Positions 22,209 to 33,315 of a stretch of 64,000 nucleotides of DNA are shown here, in pieces. The position numbers and the translations under genes were made by a program. Under the pieces are notes generated by a model. It worked only from the letters and a program-made list of their open reading frames with translations. It made no database searches and was not told the DNA's origin. The DNA comes from Clavaria fumosa (taxonomy: Eukaryota; Basidiomycota; Agaricomycetes; Agaricales; Clavariaceae). The stretch spans positions 1,116,001 through 1,180,000 of the forward strand of contig OX637803.1 of the NCBI GenBank assembly GCA_951802425.1, in the 5' to 3' direction. The first letter of the stretch is position 1; each line of letters opens with the position of its first letter.

Positions 22209-23231
22209 ATGATGTTGGCTGCAATAGTGAGGGGGGCTAAGATGGTGAACAATCCTGTGGAGCAATTGGATTGACAGTTGTCAAAGATCATACTAGGCAA
22301 GTGCATGCCAAAAAGGGGGATCCATTGCAATGCCAAAATCTTTTGTTGACACAGACACTCATAGATAAACTGTCCTGTCAGGTAGCTAAATAATTCATCT
22401 CAGTATGGATCACTGACTGAGCAATAAACTGTCCTATCAGACATATTATTCTTTAGCAACAACTATGGCACCCCTGTCATTTTGAACCATTGTGATGACT
22501 TTCTCTGGGAGCAGTGTCAGATTACCAACCCATGAGAGGGGCAAATCCAGCAGGTGCAGGTGATGCAAGCAAGATGGTTCTCAAAAAGCTCATTTGGTGA
22601 GCAGAAGTCCACAGACTTTTTCCCATCTCTGGTGTATGCTGGTACTGGTGCATGGACAGGGCTCCTGTGTGATCTGGGGCTGGAGAATGACTTATGAATA
22701 AGGTATGAAAAGCTGTAGGTGGAGGATCCAGATTCTGAAAGTGCAAGGGCTGCTGCTGCTACTAACTTGAAGCTTGGATCTACTAAGCTTGGATGGCAGA
22801 GGGAGTTGAGAGCTGAGAGGGCAGGAGAAGGCAGCAGGGAGTCAGGCAACTGTGGGTCAGAAGAAAATGGGGACCTGGCTGATGGCCCCCCCCCCCTCCC
22901 CCACAATGGGTTCCAAGCCCCAATGAGGCTGAAGTAAAATTGAATTTGTTGCCTTCCAGTCTAATCTGTGACTCAAGCGCCCCTGGAGCACCCCCTCTCC
23001 TCATCTGGCATCTGTGTCTCTCATTTTGTCCTTGACACACTGCTAACCAGTTCTCTTTTGCAGCCCACTCTCTCATGTTCCAATAAACCCGCAGTCATCA
23101 GATTAGAGAAAGAAAAAAAAACACAACACACACTGTTTTTATATAGATTTTGAGGCTATGCTAACTACGATATGGCTGCGTCAGTTCGTGTCCTCAGCCA
23201 GATACATACAACATAAACTACACAGCCTCAT
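22209..23231. other. intergenic, no gene seen
   Basis: About 1 kb between the retroelement nest and the membrane-protein cluster. Short frames only; a C-rich run near 22889. The last 90 bp (from about 23132) is similar, in inverted orientation, to 28980-29020 and belongs to the 3' flank shared by the first and second cluster members. Confidence 0.5.
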
Positions 23232-24301
23232 TCACAACGCACGGGGAATCTATCAAAGAACGCATCATCGTCAGCATGAGCAATGAGCATGAGCAACGAG
23301 CAATGAGCACCCTTCAACAACCACTCACACCAAACACAGGCCTCGAATAATCCACATTGTCCTTGGGTCCGATCGACCCCCTGTCTCCTTGACGCTCGTT
23401 CCACGACTGCTTCAACATCCCCGGGTCGAGCCGTCCGTCCAGCTCTTGCTCAACCCCGCCACCACCACTTCTACCATTGACGCCCCTCCCACCACCAACA
23501 TAGCCATACTGTCTCCCACCAGGACCGTACCGAGGGTGGCTCTTCTCGCCACCGCTGCCAGTGCCACCGCTGCTATTCCCGCTCACCATCATCGCCCGGC
23601 TCGCCTCAGCCTCCTCCTGCATCGAGTACCGCGACGTAGACGACCGTCGCGACTGCGTGCCGGTGCCCATACCAGCCTCAGTAGTAGCCCCAGTAGCAGC
23701 TTCCATACCAGGCCCAACAGAGACAGCACTCCCCGGCGGCGTATCAAACGGCCCCGACGCAAACGGCCCCAACCCCTCCGCCCCCGGACCCGGGCCCATC
23801 ACCCCCGGACCCATCACCCCCACCGCCGCCCCGGCCGCCGCCCCCGCCGCTGCCCCCGTCTGCTGATAATAATACGACAAAAGCGGCTCGTAGCTCCCCG
23901 TCGACGCGCGCTCCGGCCCCGGCACCAGCATCGTCGCCGCCGCCGTCTGGCTCAACCCCACTGAGTACCCACCCCCACCCCCACCACCACCACCGACACC
24001 ACCCCCATTATCCCGCTTCCTCCCCCCGGGCGCGACCGCCGAGGGCGGCGCCAACAGCGGCGCCGCCGACGACGGCGACGACGCCAGCAGGGACGGCGAC
24101 AAAGACGGCGTCGGGATCATCGTCTGGAGCATCGGCGGACCTGTCGGCGCTGCTGCCGGCGCCGTCGCATTGACAACCGGAGCCAGGACACCGTACGTAT
24201 TCGTGTACGCATACGGGTACGCATACGGCGCCGACGCGGGCGTCGTGCTCTCTTGCTGCCGTGGCGGCGACAATGGCAGAGGAGGCTGTTGCTGCTGTTG
24301 C

Positions 24302-24339
<38 letters not shown>

Positions 24340-25992
24340 GTGGTGGTAGTCCCAAACGGGCGTCTTGCTATCCGTGTAGTAGCCCGCGCCATACGCGGAC
24401 CCGGACCCAGAACCGATCGCAGTGGCGCCAGCAGCCATGCTCATCACAGGGCCTGTGCCCATGCCTGCGGCCATGCCCATGCCCATACCTGCGGCGCCCA
24501 TGCCCATACCGCTCCCGCCAGGACCAACATTGGCATTGGCGCTATAGTCGTTGTACGGGTCGTGCGGGTCGTACGGGTTGACGACGTACGCCAGCTCGTC
24601 CTGGCGCGTGAGGACCGCCTCGTCCGCAAAGGGGCCCATCTCCCTCTGCGAGCTCGCTCCTCCTGCTGCCACTGCTCCTCCTACTGCCGTTGTACCTCCT
24701 CCTCCCGCCATTGTACCTCCTCCCGCCATTGTTCCTCCTCCTGCCATTGTTCCTCCTCCCGCCATTGTACTTCCTCTTCCTCCTCCTGTCACTGCTGCTC
24801 CTCCTCTTGCTCCTCCTCTTGCTCCTCCTCTTGAACCTCTTGCTCCTGCCCCTCTCGCACCGCCAACGGCACTCCCACCATAGTCACGCGGCGTGCGCCC
24901 CCACCCAGCCGCCGCCGAGTGCGCCAAATTCTCCTCCACGCGCCGCCGCTCGCGCCGGCGCCGCAGCGCAAACACGGCCCATGCACAGACGGCGGCCACT
25001 GCGAGCCCGAGGACGGTGAACACGCCGCCGACCGCGCCGCGGTTCGCGAGGAAGCTGTACGTGCGGGGCACATCGTCAGCACCGGATCAGAGTAGTAGTA
25101 CAACACGGACGACGTACGTGGATGACGGGCGCGAGCGGCTGTCGGCGCTCAGGGTCGGGTTGAACCCGACGATGGTCGTGGTGTACCTGCCCCTGGCGAG
25201 GTCCACCGAAGTGTAGGCGAGGGTGACCACCTTCGGGGCGGTGCTGTGGACGACGCCCTGCGCGTCGGTGCTTTTGATGAAGATGGTCGAGGAGAAGGTC
25301 GTGCTGTGAACCACGCGTCAGAGGAAAAGTTTTTATTTTATTTTTGGGAGGGGGTTAGCTTACGAGGGGGGTATGACGGGGCCGCCAGACGTGACTGGGA
25401 CGACCACCGCAGTGGGGTCGAACGAGAAAGTGGCTATGGGCGCAGGGACCGGATTGTTAGTGTGGGCCGGGGCCGCAGGCGCGGCCTGAGACTGCGCGGG
25501 TGCTGGCGTGGGTCCTGGTCCTGGTCCTGGCGCTGGTGCTGGTGCTGGTGCCGGATCTGGTCCCGGCGCGGGTGCCGGCGCAGGTGCGGGTGGTGGTGCA
25601 GGTGCCGGATCTGGTGCCGGTGCCGGTGCCGGTGTCGGTGTCTGTGCCGGCGGTGGTGGTGCTGGTGGTGGCGGCGGCGGCGGCGGTGGTGCAGGCGCTT
25701 GTGTGGTCGCAGGCGGGGGATCCGGGGGAGGGGACGGCACGACAGGCGGGACCACGGGGGGTGCCGGGACGGTCGGGGCCGGCGCGGGGGTCGCGGGGGG
25801 TGGCACGGCGGGGGGTTGGGCCGACATGGCTGGGGTGGACGGTGCGGGTGCGGGTAGCGGTGGTGGGGGCGGTGCGATGCTTGCGGTTACGGGTGGTGCG
25901 ACGGGTGGGTCACTGGGGACGGGTGCGTGGGTGTGTGGGTTGGGTGGGGGGTTGGAGGGGGTGAGTACTCACGTCGGGATGGGTGCTGACAT
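23232..25992 (-). CDS. cluster member 1: proline-rich single-pass membrane protein, about 832 aa
   Basis: Exons 25992-25973, 25912-25364, 25303-25118, 25054-23329 and 23249-23232; all introns GT-AG, 60-79 nt. The 20-nt first exon is chosen by homology with member 3; an in-frame ATG at 26133 would add 47 residues. Order: Pro/Ala-rich outer region, a conserved domain (STTFSSTIFIKSTDAQG ... TTTIVGFNPTLSAD), one membrane helix near residues 258-281 (GAVGGVFTVLGLAVAAVCAW), a basic stop-transfer RRRRERRR, then about 550 Gly/Ser/Ala-rich cytoplasmic residues with 18 consecutive Gln and TMAGG repeats. It ends DYSRPVFG-IPRAL. No N-terminal signal peptide, so N-out type III topology is inferred. I know such proteins as an uncharacterised basidiomycete family; a cell-wall sensor role would be a guess. 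Confidence 0.82.
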
Positions 25993-26970
25993 GCTGGGCG
26001 CGGGGACGGAGGGGGGCGAGGGCAGGGTGGAGGGTGAGGGTAGGAGGGATGCCGCGGGAGGGGTAGATGGTGTTGGTGGTGTTGAGGGAAGGATGGTTAG
26101 CGGGTTTGTGATGGACGTGATGATGGAAGTCATGAGTGGGATGAAGGGAAGGGAGAAGAGGAAGAAGAGACTGACCACTACCACGCGTAAGGACTGAATC
26201 ACTCAGAGTGAATTTGAAAAAATGAGCGAGATAGTTTGAGACTGAGTTGAACGAGAGAGACAGTCAGACACAGAGACACAGTCAGAGACACAGTCAGAGA
26301 GAGGAACAGGAGAGAAACAGAGAAACAGAAGACACAAAGATGGGGGGTGAAATTTGATGTAAAACGTTACAAGAAAAAAAAAAAAAAAAGAGGCTGTGTT
26401 TCCATTGTGAGAACAAATAATAACAATCATCACATCACACGTTCTCAATTTACTTACTCACATTCCCTCACGTCATCAATCACATCGTTACAATCACTAC
26501 CAACTTCCCAGGACTGGAGAGCATCAATTTCTCAGTAACAACAGCCGGGGCGCGTGGTCACATGTTCGCTGATGTAGCGTTCTTCTTCTACCTCCCCTAT
26601 TCACGGATTAGGGTGTCTGAGGCGGGTGTGGGCCGTGTGGCGTGTGATGGTCATTAGAGGGTCGGGTTCTATTTTATTTATGTATTTAGGAATTAATCAG
26701 CGGAGTCGGGATGATATCCTTTTTGCTTTGGGCATACAGCCCAACATGGGAGGTTATTTCCTATTATCTTCCGAGTGTGTTGCTTGACGGCGGTGGCAGG
26801 AAGGATGGATCAGTAGCCACTAAGCCAGAACGGCGGGATGAATAAGCACGTGATTTTCAGTCATGTGCATTGCGATGTCATGTGAGTCCTGCTTCCGCAC
26901 GCGCTCCCGCTCCCGTTGCGCAGTCGTCGTCTGCCTCGTGGCCCCTCTATCTGCTCTGTCTGCCCGCAGC
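25993..26970. other. divergent promoter region between cluster members 1 and 2
   Basis: About 980 bp between head-to-head members. It contains a poly-A/T run near 26374, CAGAGACA-type short repeats around 26255-26335, and a GC-rich stretch from 26880 that resembles the 5' region of member 3 (29270-29373). No independent gene is evident. Confidence 0.5.
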
Positions 26971-28945
26971 ATGTCGGCGCCTGCGTTGCCATGAGTGTGC
27001 GGTCGATCGACTCCCCTGCTCTCTCTCTCCCCCCCCCGCTCTGTTCTCTGCTCTTGCCAGCACTGTTCTCGCTCGACTCGACTCGCCTACCCTTGTCATC
27101 TCGTGCCACTCTGTATCCCAAGTAACACGCCAGTGCTGCTACCACCGCTACTGCCGCCTGCGTCGCAGCTCACCCCCGTCGCGCTCCCTCCTTGCTACGG
27201 CTACCGCTGCAACTGCGCCGTCCACGCCTGCCCCCATCGGCAACCGCCCCGTCTGCTGATACTTCCATGACCATGTCGGACACGGACACGGGCGTGATCG
27301 TCGCCCCTCCTACGACGCCAACACCTACACCGACGCCAACACCAACGCTGCCGACGCCTACACCCCCTCCACCCGACCTCACCCGACCCTCGATAGTCGA
27401 CAATAAGCCCCTCATAACCCCCACGTAAGTTACCGCACCCTCACCCCCAACACCCTTCCTCATCCCACTGACGCACGCGGGTTTTCTACAGCGCGATCTT
27501 CTCCACGACCGTTTTCGTCGGGCCCGCAGCGGCGGCAAACCGGCTGTGCATTGTGTCCGCGGCGGCGGCAAACCGGCTGTGCATTGTGTCCGCGGCGGCG
27601 GCAAACCGGCGGTGCATTGCGTTCGCGGAGGCGGCAAACCGGCTGTGCATTGCGTTCACGGAGGCGGCAAAACAGCTGTGCATGGCGTTCGCGGTGGTGG
27701 CAAAACTACTTTGCATGGCGTTCGCGGTGGTGGTGGTAAAACCGCTGTGCATCGTGTTCGCGGTGGTGACAAAACTACTTTGCCTGGCGTTCGCAGCGGC
27801 GGCACAACTGCTGTGCATCGTGCTCGTGGTGAAAGCGAACCTGCTGTGGATTGTGTTCGCGGTGGCCGCAAACCTGCTGTGGACTGTGTTCACGGCGGCG
27901 GCGACACTGCTGTGGATCGCGTTCGCGACGGCGGCGAAACTGCTGTGGATCGTGTTCGTGGAGGAGGAGAAGTTGGCGTGCTCTTCTGCGTCGCTCGCGG
28001 CGGCTGCCCCTGCCACCACGCCGCTCGATCACGGCGACAAAGACGGCGGCGGCGGGGGCGGGGGCGGCGCTGGCGGAGTCGTGGGAGGCGCAGCGGGAGG
28101 GGGAGGAGGATGTGGGGGCGGGAGCGCGAGTGCGAGTGGGAGCGGGACAGGCACAGGCACAGGCGGCAGTGCCGTCTTGGCCGCCGGTGCCATCTTCGTA
28201 GCCGGTGCCGTCTTCGTCACTAGCGGTCGCGCCCAGGGGGAGAAAGTGGGAGAGTGGGGGTACGCGTATACGTGGGGATGACATGCTGCAAAGTAGAAAT
28301 GGCCGATTTTGTCCAAGTTTTTTTTTTCTTCTTCTTCTTCTGGTTTTCCAGTTTACTTTTCCGTGATGCGCTTTTTGGAAATTTTTTAGTTTTCGGGCCT
28401 GCAAAATGGTACATGTAGTAAGAAAAGTCACACAAGAATGAAAATGTATTTTGTCCAGTGTATTCCGTCAAAATAAACCGAGCGTTTTCTTTTTCTTTTT
28501 CTATTATTATTATCAGCGGCAGATGGGGACAGGGCGACAGGGGTGACGGGTACAGGGGGTGCGTCGATGGGCACTGGGGGTGCGCTTGGGTTGCATTGGG
28601 GCCATTTGACACGCCGCCGGGAAGTGCTGTTGCTGTCGGAGCCGTTGGACCTGGTACGAGGCTGCTACTGCACCTGGCACACAGTCGCAAAGGTCATCTA
28701 TGTTGCAGTTTTTTTTTTGATGCGGATGCCAAGCATGACAGTGAGCAGGCGGAGTGGGAATAGCGGGGGGCACTGGCAGCGAGAAGAACCTTCCTTAGTA
28801 TGGTGCTGGGAGACAGTATGGCTAGGTTGGTGGTGGTGGAAGGGTTTGACCCAGGTATGTTAGGCAAGTCATGGAACGACCATCAAGGAGACAGGACCAT
28901 CAAGGGACAGAAAGACAATGTGTTTGGTGTGAGTGGTTGAGGTGC
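26971..28945 (+). pseudogene. cluster member 2: rearranged copy with a possible 315-codon neo-ORF
   Basis: The 5' part resembles member 3: ATGTCGGCGCCTGCGTTGCC at 26971 equals its exon 1, but the donor reads ATGAGT instead of GTGAGT, and the next exon is out of frame. A downstream ATG at 27267 opens a Pro/Thr stretch. Splicing 27267-27424 to 27492-28281 (67-nt intron at the conserved site) gives 316 codons including stop. After TIFSTTVFVGP the rest of exon 3 and intron 3 are missing, and the frame passes into thirteen tandem copies of the transmembrane core, then a Gly-rich tail ending GEWGYAYTWG. The 3' remainder to 28945 resembles member 1 (GPFDTPPGSAV) but is broken by frameshifts. Pseudogene is the cautious call; expression as a new hydrophobic protein is possible. 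Confidence 0.75.
27529..27960 (+). repeat. 13-unit 33-bp minisatellite made of transmembrane-core codons
   Basis: Twelve units of 33 bp and one of 36 bp, without gaps. Unit type GCGGCGGCAAACCGGCTGTG plus 13 nt, encoding AAANRLCIVSA; the last units read AAKLLWIVFV-like. Units grade from N/R/L/C to L/L/W/I/V types, the latter matching [12 protein letters not shown] in the membrane helix of member 3. All lengths are multiples of three, so the frame stays open for 144 codons (residues 66-209 of the neo-ORF). Confidence 0.92.
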
Positions 28946-29373
28946 TCATGATGAATAGATTCCTTCAAAATAGACACAGCCACATCCTAGTTAGCATAGC
29001 CTCAAAATTCTATAAACAGACCGTTTTCCTCCTTTCCTTTCAATTCCCTTTTCTTGTCTTGTCTTTTTCTTTTCTTGGTTGAACAGCGTTGGTGAGCGTC
29101 TCTCTTCTCTTCTTCATTACTACTTCATTACAACTTCATTACAACGACCATTCTGACGTGAATTCCCTCCCAACTCTCACACACTTCTCTAACATTCCCC
29201 CGCAATCACCCCTGCACCTCCGCATCACCCCTGCCAACATTTCCCTCTTCCCTGCCGCTGACCTCCGCTCTATCCCCGCGCGCGCTCCCGCTCCCGCCCA
29301 TCCCCGTCGTCGTCGTTTACCGCCGCTGCTCCTGTCGCGGCCCCCTCCATCTGCTCCGTCTGCCCCCCATAGC
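28946..29373. other. intergenic and 5' region of cluster member 3
   Basis: Contains the inverted match to 23132-23176 near its start, pyrimidine-rich runs around 29025-29080, and a GC-rich stretch just before the ATG of member 3. No separate gene is seen. Confidence 0.5.
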
Positions 29374-29961
29374 ATGTCAGCGACTGTGTTGCCGTGAGTG
29401 TGCGATCGATCGACCCCCCTTCCCCTTGCGCTCCCGCTCCCTCTCGTTCTCTGCTTTGGCGAGCGCTGTTCTCGTAAGCGCTGTTAACTCGACTCGACTC
29501 TCGACGCGCTTACCCTTGTCGTTTCGTGCTAACCTGTATCCCCAAGTGACACACCACCGCTGCTACTACCGCCATCGCAGCCCACCGCTGACGCGCCCAC
29601 CGCTACGGAGACCACTGCAGCTGCTACTAGCGCTACCGCTGCAGCTGCTACTACCACTGCCACTGCAGCAGCTACTACCACTACACCTGCAACTGCTACT
29701 ACCACTACACCTGCAGCTACTACGGCTACCACTACCACTGCAACTACAGCGACAGCTACCGCTGCCACTACCACTACGGCTACTCCTACCGCTGCCACTA
29801 CAGCGACGGCGACCACTACAGCTGCGCCGTCCACGCCTGCCCCGAGCGCACCCACCGGCACCGCCCCGTCTGCTGATACTTCCGTGACCATGTCGGACAC
29901 GGGCACGGGTGTGGTCATCCCTCCTACGACGCCAATACCGCCGACGACGCCGACGCCAACA

Positions 29962-29999
<38 letters not shown>

Positions 30000-31703
30000 A
30001 ATACCTACACCTACACCTACACCGACGCCAACACCGACACCGACACCAACACCAACGCCAACACCAACGCCAACACCAAGACCCACACCAACACCAACAC
30101 CAACACCAACACCAACACCAACACCCACACCGACACCGACACCGACACCGACACCAACACCGGCACCAACACCAACGCCGACGCCGACGCCCACACCGAC
30201 ACCAACGCCTACACCAACGCCTACACCTCCACCCGACCCGACCCCAACCCCAACGCCGCCGCCTCCGCCTCCGCCTACACCGCCTCCACCCGACCCGACC
30301 CCACCGTCAACAGTCGACTCTACGACCTTCTTCCCCCTCATAGCCCCCACGTAAGCCGCTGCACCCTCCACACACACACACACCCTTCCTCAATCCCTCT
30401 GACCACCCGCGGGGTTTTTTTCCACAGCACGACCTTCTCCACGACCGTCTTCGTCAGGACCACCGACGCGCAGGGCGTCACGCACACCACCGCCCCGATG
30501 GCGGTCACGCTCACGCTCACGTCGGTCGACCTCACCATGGGCATGTTCACCGTCACCGTCGTCGGGCTCAACCCGACCCTGGGCGCCGACACCCGCCCGC
30601 GGGGCTCATCCAGGTACGGCGTCGCCGCTCCCCCCCTCTTTGTTCTCCCCCTTTAGAAACATAACTGAGACACACACCGCACCACACAGCTTCCTCGCGA
30701 ACCGCGGCGCGGTCGGCGGGGTGTTCGTCCTCGTCGGGCTCGCGGCGGCGGCGATCCTGCTGTGGATCGTGTTCGCGGTGCGCCGCCGGCGGCAGCGGCG
30801 GAGCATCGATGAGAACATGGCGTACTCTGCGTCGCTCACGGCGGCCGGGTGGGGGCGCACGCCGCTCGACTACGGCGACGAGGACGGGCGCGGCGGGGGC
30901 GGCTCCGCTGGCGGCGCTGGAGTTGGAGTAATAGGAGGGGCGGCGGGACCAGGAGGAGGACCAGGAGGTGGGGGCGGGAGCGCGCAGAGGGAGATGGGCG
31001 GCTCGCCCCTGTCGGACGAGCGTGTGCCCTTCACGCGCCAGGACGAGCTGGCGCACATCGTCCGGCCGTACGACCCGTACGATCCCTTTACAGAGTTTAG
31101 CGCGGGCCCGGGGAGCGCGAGTGGGAGCGGGAGCGGGACAGGCACGGGCACTGGCGCAGGGGGCGGCGGCGGCGGTCCAGGCACGGGCACGGGCACAGGC
31201 ACGGGCAGCATGGGTGTGGGAGGCGCATATACAGGCATAGGCTCGGTGATGGACAGGGACAGGGACCGCAAGGAGGAGCCGCCGCCGGACTATTCGGGGC
31301 CCCAGCAGCCGATGCCGATGCCGCCGACGCGGCGGCAGCAGGAGAGCAAGCCCGCGTCGGCGCCGTATGCGTACCCGTACGCGTACACGTACGCGGGGCG
31401 GGAGGCGTCGTCCGCGGCCGCGCCGCTCCTGTCTGTGGCGTCTTCGTCGCCCTCGCCATCGCCGACGCCGTCGCCCCCGTTGACGCCCCCGACGGCGGTC
31501 GCGCCCGGGGGGAGGAAGCGGGATAGTGGGGGGTATGCGTACGCTTATGCGCACCTGGGCGGGACGGCACAGGAGCTGCAGCAGTCGTCGTCGTCGACGC
31601 CGCCACCGGAGAGGCACCCGCAGCACCAGCAGCAGCAGCAGCAGCAGCCGGGGAAGCGCGGGTCATCGGGGAGCCACGAGCCGCTTTTGGCGTATTATTA
31701 TCA

Positions 31704-31734
<31 letters not shown>

Positions 31735-32407
31735 ATGGCGACGATGACGGGTGGGCGGGGGTCATCGCCTGCGCTTGCGCCTGCGTCGGAGAAGGAGAAG
31801 GAGCGGGAGAAGGAGAGGGAGTCTGGGACGATGATGAAGTGGGGTGTGGCGGGCGTTGCTGGCGTTGCTGCTGGCACTGGCACTGGCACTGGCGGCGCGC
31901 TGTCGCGGCAGTCGTCGGTGTCGCGTTACTCGGTGCAGGACGAGATGAGTCGGACGCCGAGCATGACGGTGAGCGGGTGGAGCGGGAACGGCGGGAATGG
32001 CGGGAATGGCGGGCCCGGGCGCTATGCTGGGAGCCAGAGCGGCCGCGCTGGTCAGGAGGGGAATGACGACTATACACGCGACGGCGTTGGCTATGGGAGC
32101 CAGTTTGAGGGGCAGGGGCAGGGGCAGCGTGATGTGGGTGGCGTTGTTGTTGTTAGCGGTAGTGGTGGTGGTGGTGGTGGTGGTGGTGGTGGTGGTGGCG
32201 GTGGTGGTGAGGAGACGGACGGACGGCTGGTGGACGCGGGGATGCTGCGGCAGTCGTGGAACAAGTATGGGGATGGGGACTCGATTGGGCCCAAGGACGA
32301 TGTGGATTACTCGAGGCCTGTGCTTGGTGTGAGTGGATTTCTTCTTGGACTGTTTTTTTTTTTGGAGGTGCTGATGGTGTTTGTTGTAGATGCCCCGCGC
32401 TTTGTGA
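29374..32407 (+). CDS. cluster member 3: proline/threonine-rich single-pass membrane protein, 888 aa
   Basis: Exons 29374-29393, 29547-30350, 30428-30613, 30690-32328 and 32390-32407; frame closes at 889 codons. The first exon is 20 nt (MSATVLP) and the first intron 153 nt. Residues up to about 275 are Thr/Ala/Pro-rich, including a long (PT)n tract, mucin-like. The conserved domain follows ([16 protein letters not shown] ... [12 protein letters not shown]). One membrane helix lies near residues 343-366 ([20 protein letters not shown]), followed by RRRRQRR. The cytoplasmic tail has the motif [11 protein letters not shown], two polyQ runs, polyGly, and the end [13 protein letters not shown]. 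There is no signal peptide. Pro/Thr-rich outer regions are often O-mannosylated in fungi (general knowledge). Function unknown. Confidence 0.87.
29938..30230 (+). repeat. Pro-Thr codon microsatellite in cluster member 3
   Basis: Near-uninterrupted alternation of Pro and Thr codons (ccgacaccaaca type) encoding about 95 residues of (Pro-Thr)n. It is likely length-variable between strains. The complementary strand and other frames also stay open for long distances, which explains apparent long antisense frames here. Confidence 0.85.
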
Positions 32408-33315
32408 TGGCGATGGCGCTCCTCCCATCCCTCCCATCCCTCCTTCTCTCCTTCTCTCACTCCCTCATGCTATGTGACACGCACGTTCTGTGCAGGCCGA
32501 CGCGACTACGGACGTTTTCTGCTGTGCGGAACGTGAAAAAGAAGAAACACTCTTCCTTCCTCTTTTTCTTTTTCCAAAACATTTCTCTTTCCTTCTCTCT
32601 TTTTTCTTCCAATGTGGCTGCACCTTCTGCACGGGATTGTCGGTCTGACACACGCATGCATGCCCTGATGACTCTCTACACATCTCTGTATATATCACAC
32701 CCTCTCCACCCGCTACCCTCCCCAACACACATACATACATACCAAAAAACGATGAAGAAGCGCAGTAGTTGCTTTGTTCTCCTTGGTTTTCTTTTTCTTA
32801 TCCCTTTTTTTTTTTTTCACTAGCTTTACCGTACCTGCAGTCGGTTGAATCGTTGCTTACATATGGGTTACGCGTACAAAAACAAAAAGAAAAACGAACG
32901 GTTATTTGATTACGACTGAGCTCGACTCTGTTCATTGTAAGTAAAGCAGTGCTACACTATCTCCTCAGATGTTTCACTTCACACAATCCCCGTGACCGCG
33001 CTATCATCCCCCTGATATCATATCATCATCGTCCCATCAACACGCCCCCCCCCCAATTCGTCCGTTCTTCCCACACCGTGTCACCCATCTTTTTACTCGT
33101 GTGGGTCGTAGGTCTAGGTGTTCGTGAGGTTCGCCTCCCCCTCCCCTCCATCGCCGCTAATCGCTCATCCCTCCGTCCCATCGCCGCCCCCGCCCTCCGT
33201 TCTACCCTCCCAGCCGTGCCCCGTCGTCGTCGCACCCCCGCCATCACACGCACGCACGCACGCACGCCCCCCCTCTCTCCCTCTCCCTCTTCCCCTCCCT
33301 CTCCTTCTCCTAGCC
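32408..33315. other. intergenic between cluster members 3 and 4
   Basis: About 900 bp. Probable 3' UTR of member 3 with T-rich stretches at 32547-32610 and 32800-32818, then a CT-rich, probably promoter, region from 33050 with ACGC repeats near 33250. No gene is seen. Confidence 0.5.

Noticed and set aside
22719..22937. Short plus-strand frame with acidic and polar residues
   Set aside because: Overlaps an equally long frame on the other strand, includes a C-rich run, and lacks splice or homology support.
26131..26133. Upstream in-frame ATG as start of cluster member 1
   Set aside because: Possible, but the 20-nt first exon starting at 25992 matches exon 1 of members 3 and 2 in length, splice site and encoded residues, so the shorter start is preferred.
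25246..26197. Plus-strand Gly/Ala-rich frames opposite cluster member 1
   Set aside because: Complement of the proline-rich exons of the minus-strand gene, which is supported by intron positions shared with two paralogues.
29529..30383. Long antisense open frame encoding a valine/glycine repeat protein opposite cluster member 3
   Set aside because: It is the complement of the Pro-Thr codon repeat; period-6 DNA keeps several frames open. The sense strand has the splice sites and homology.
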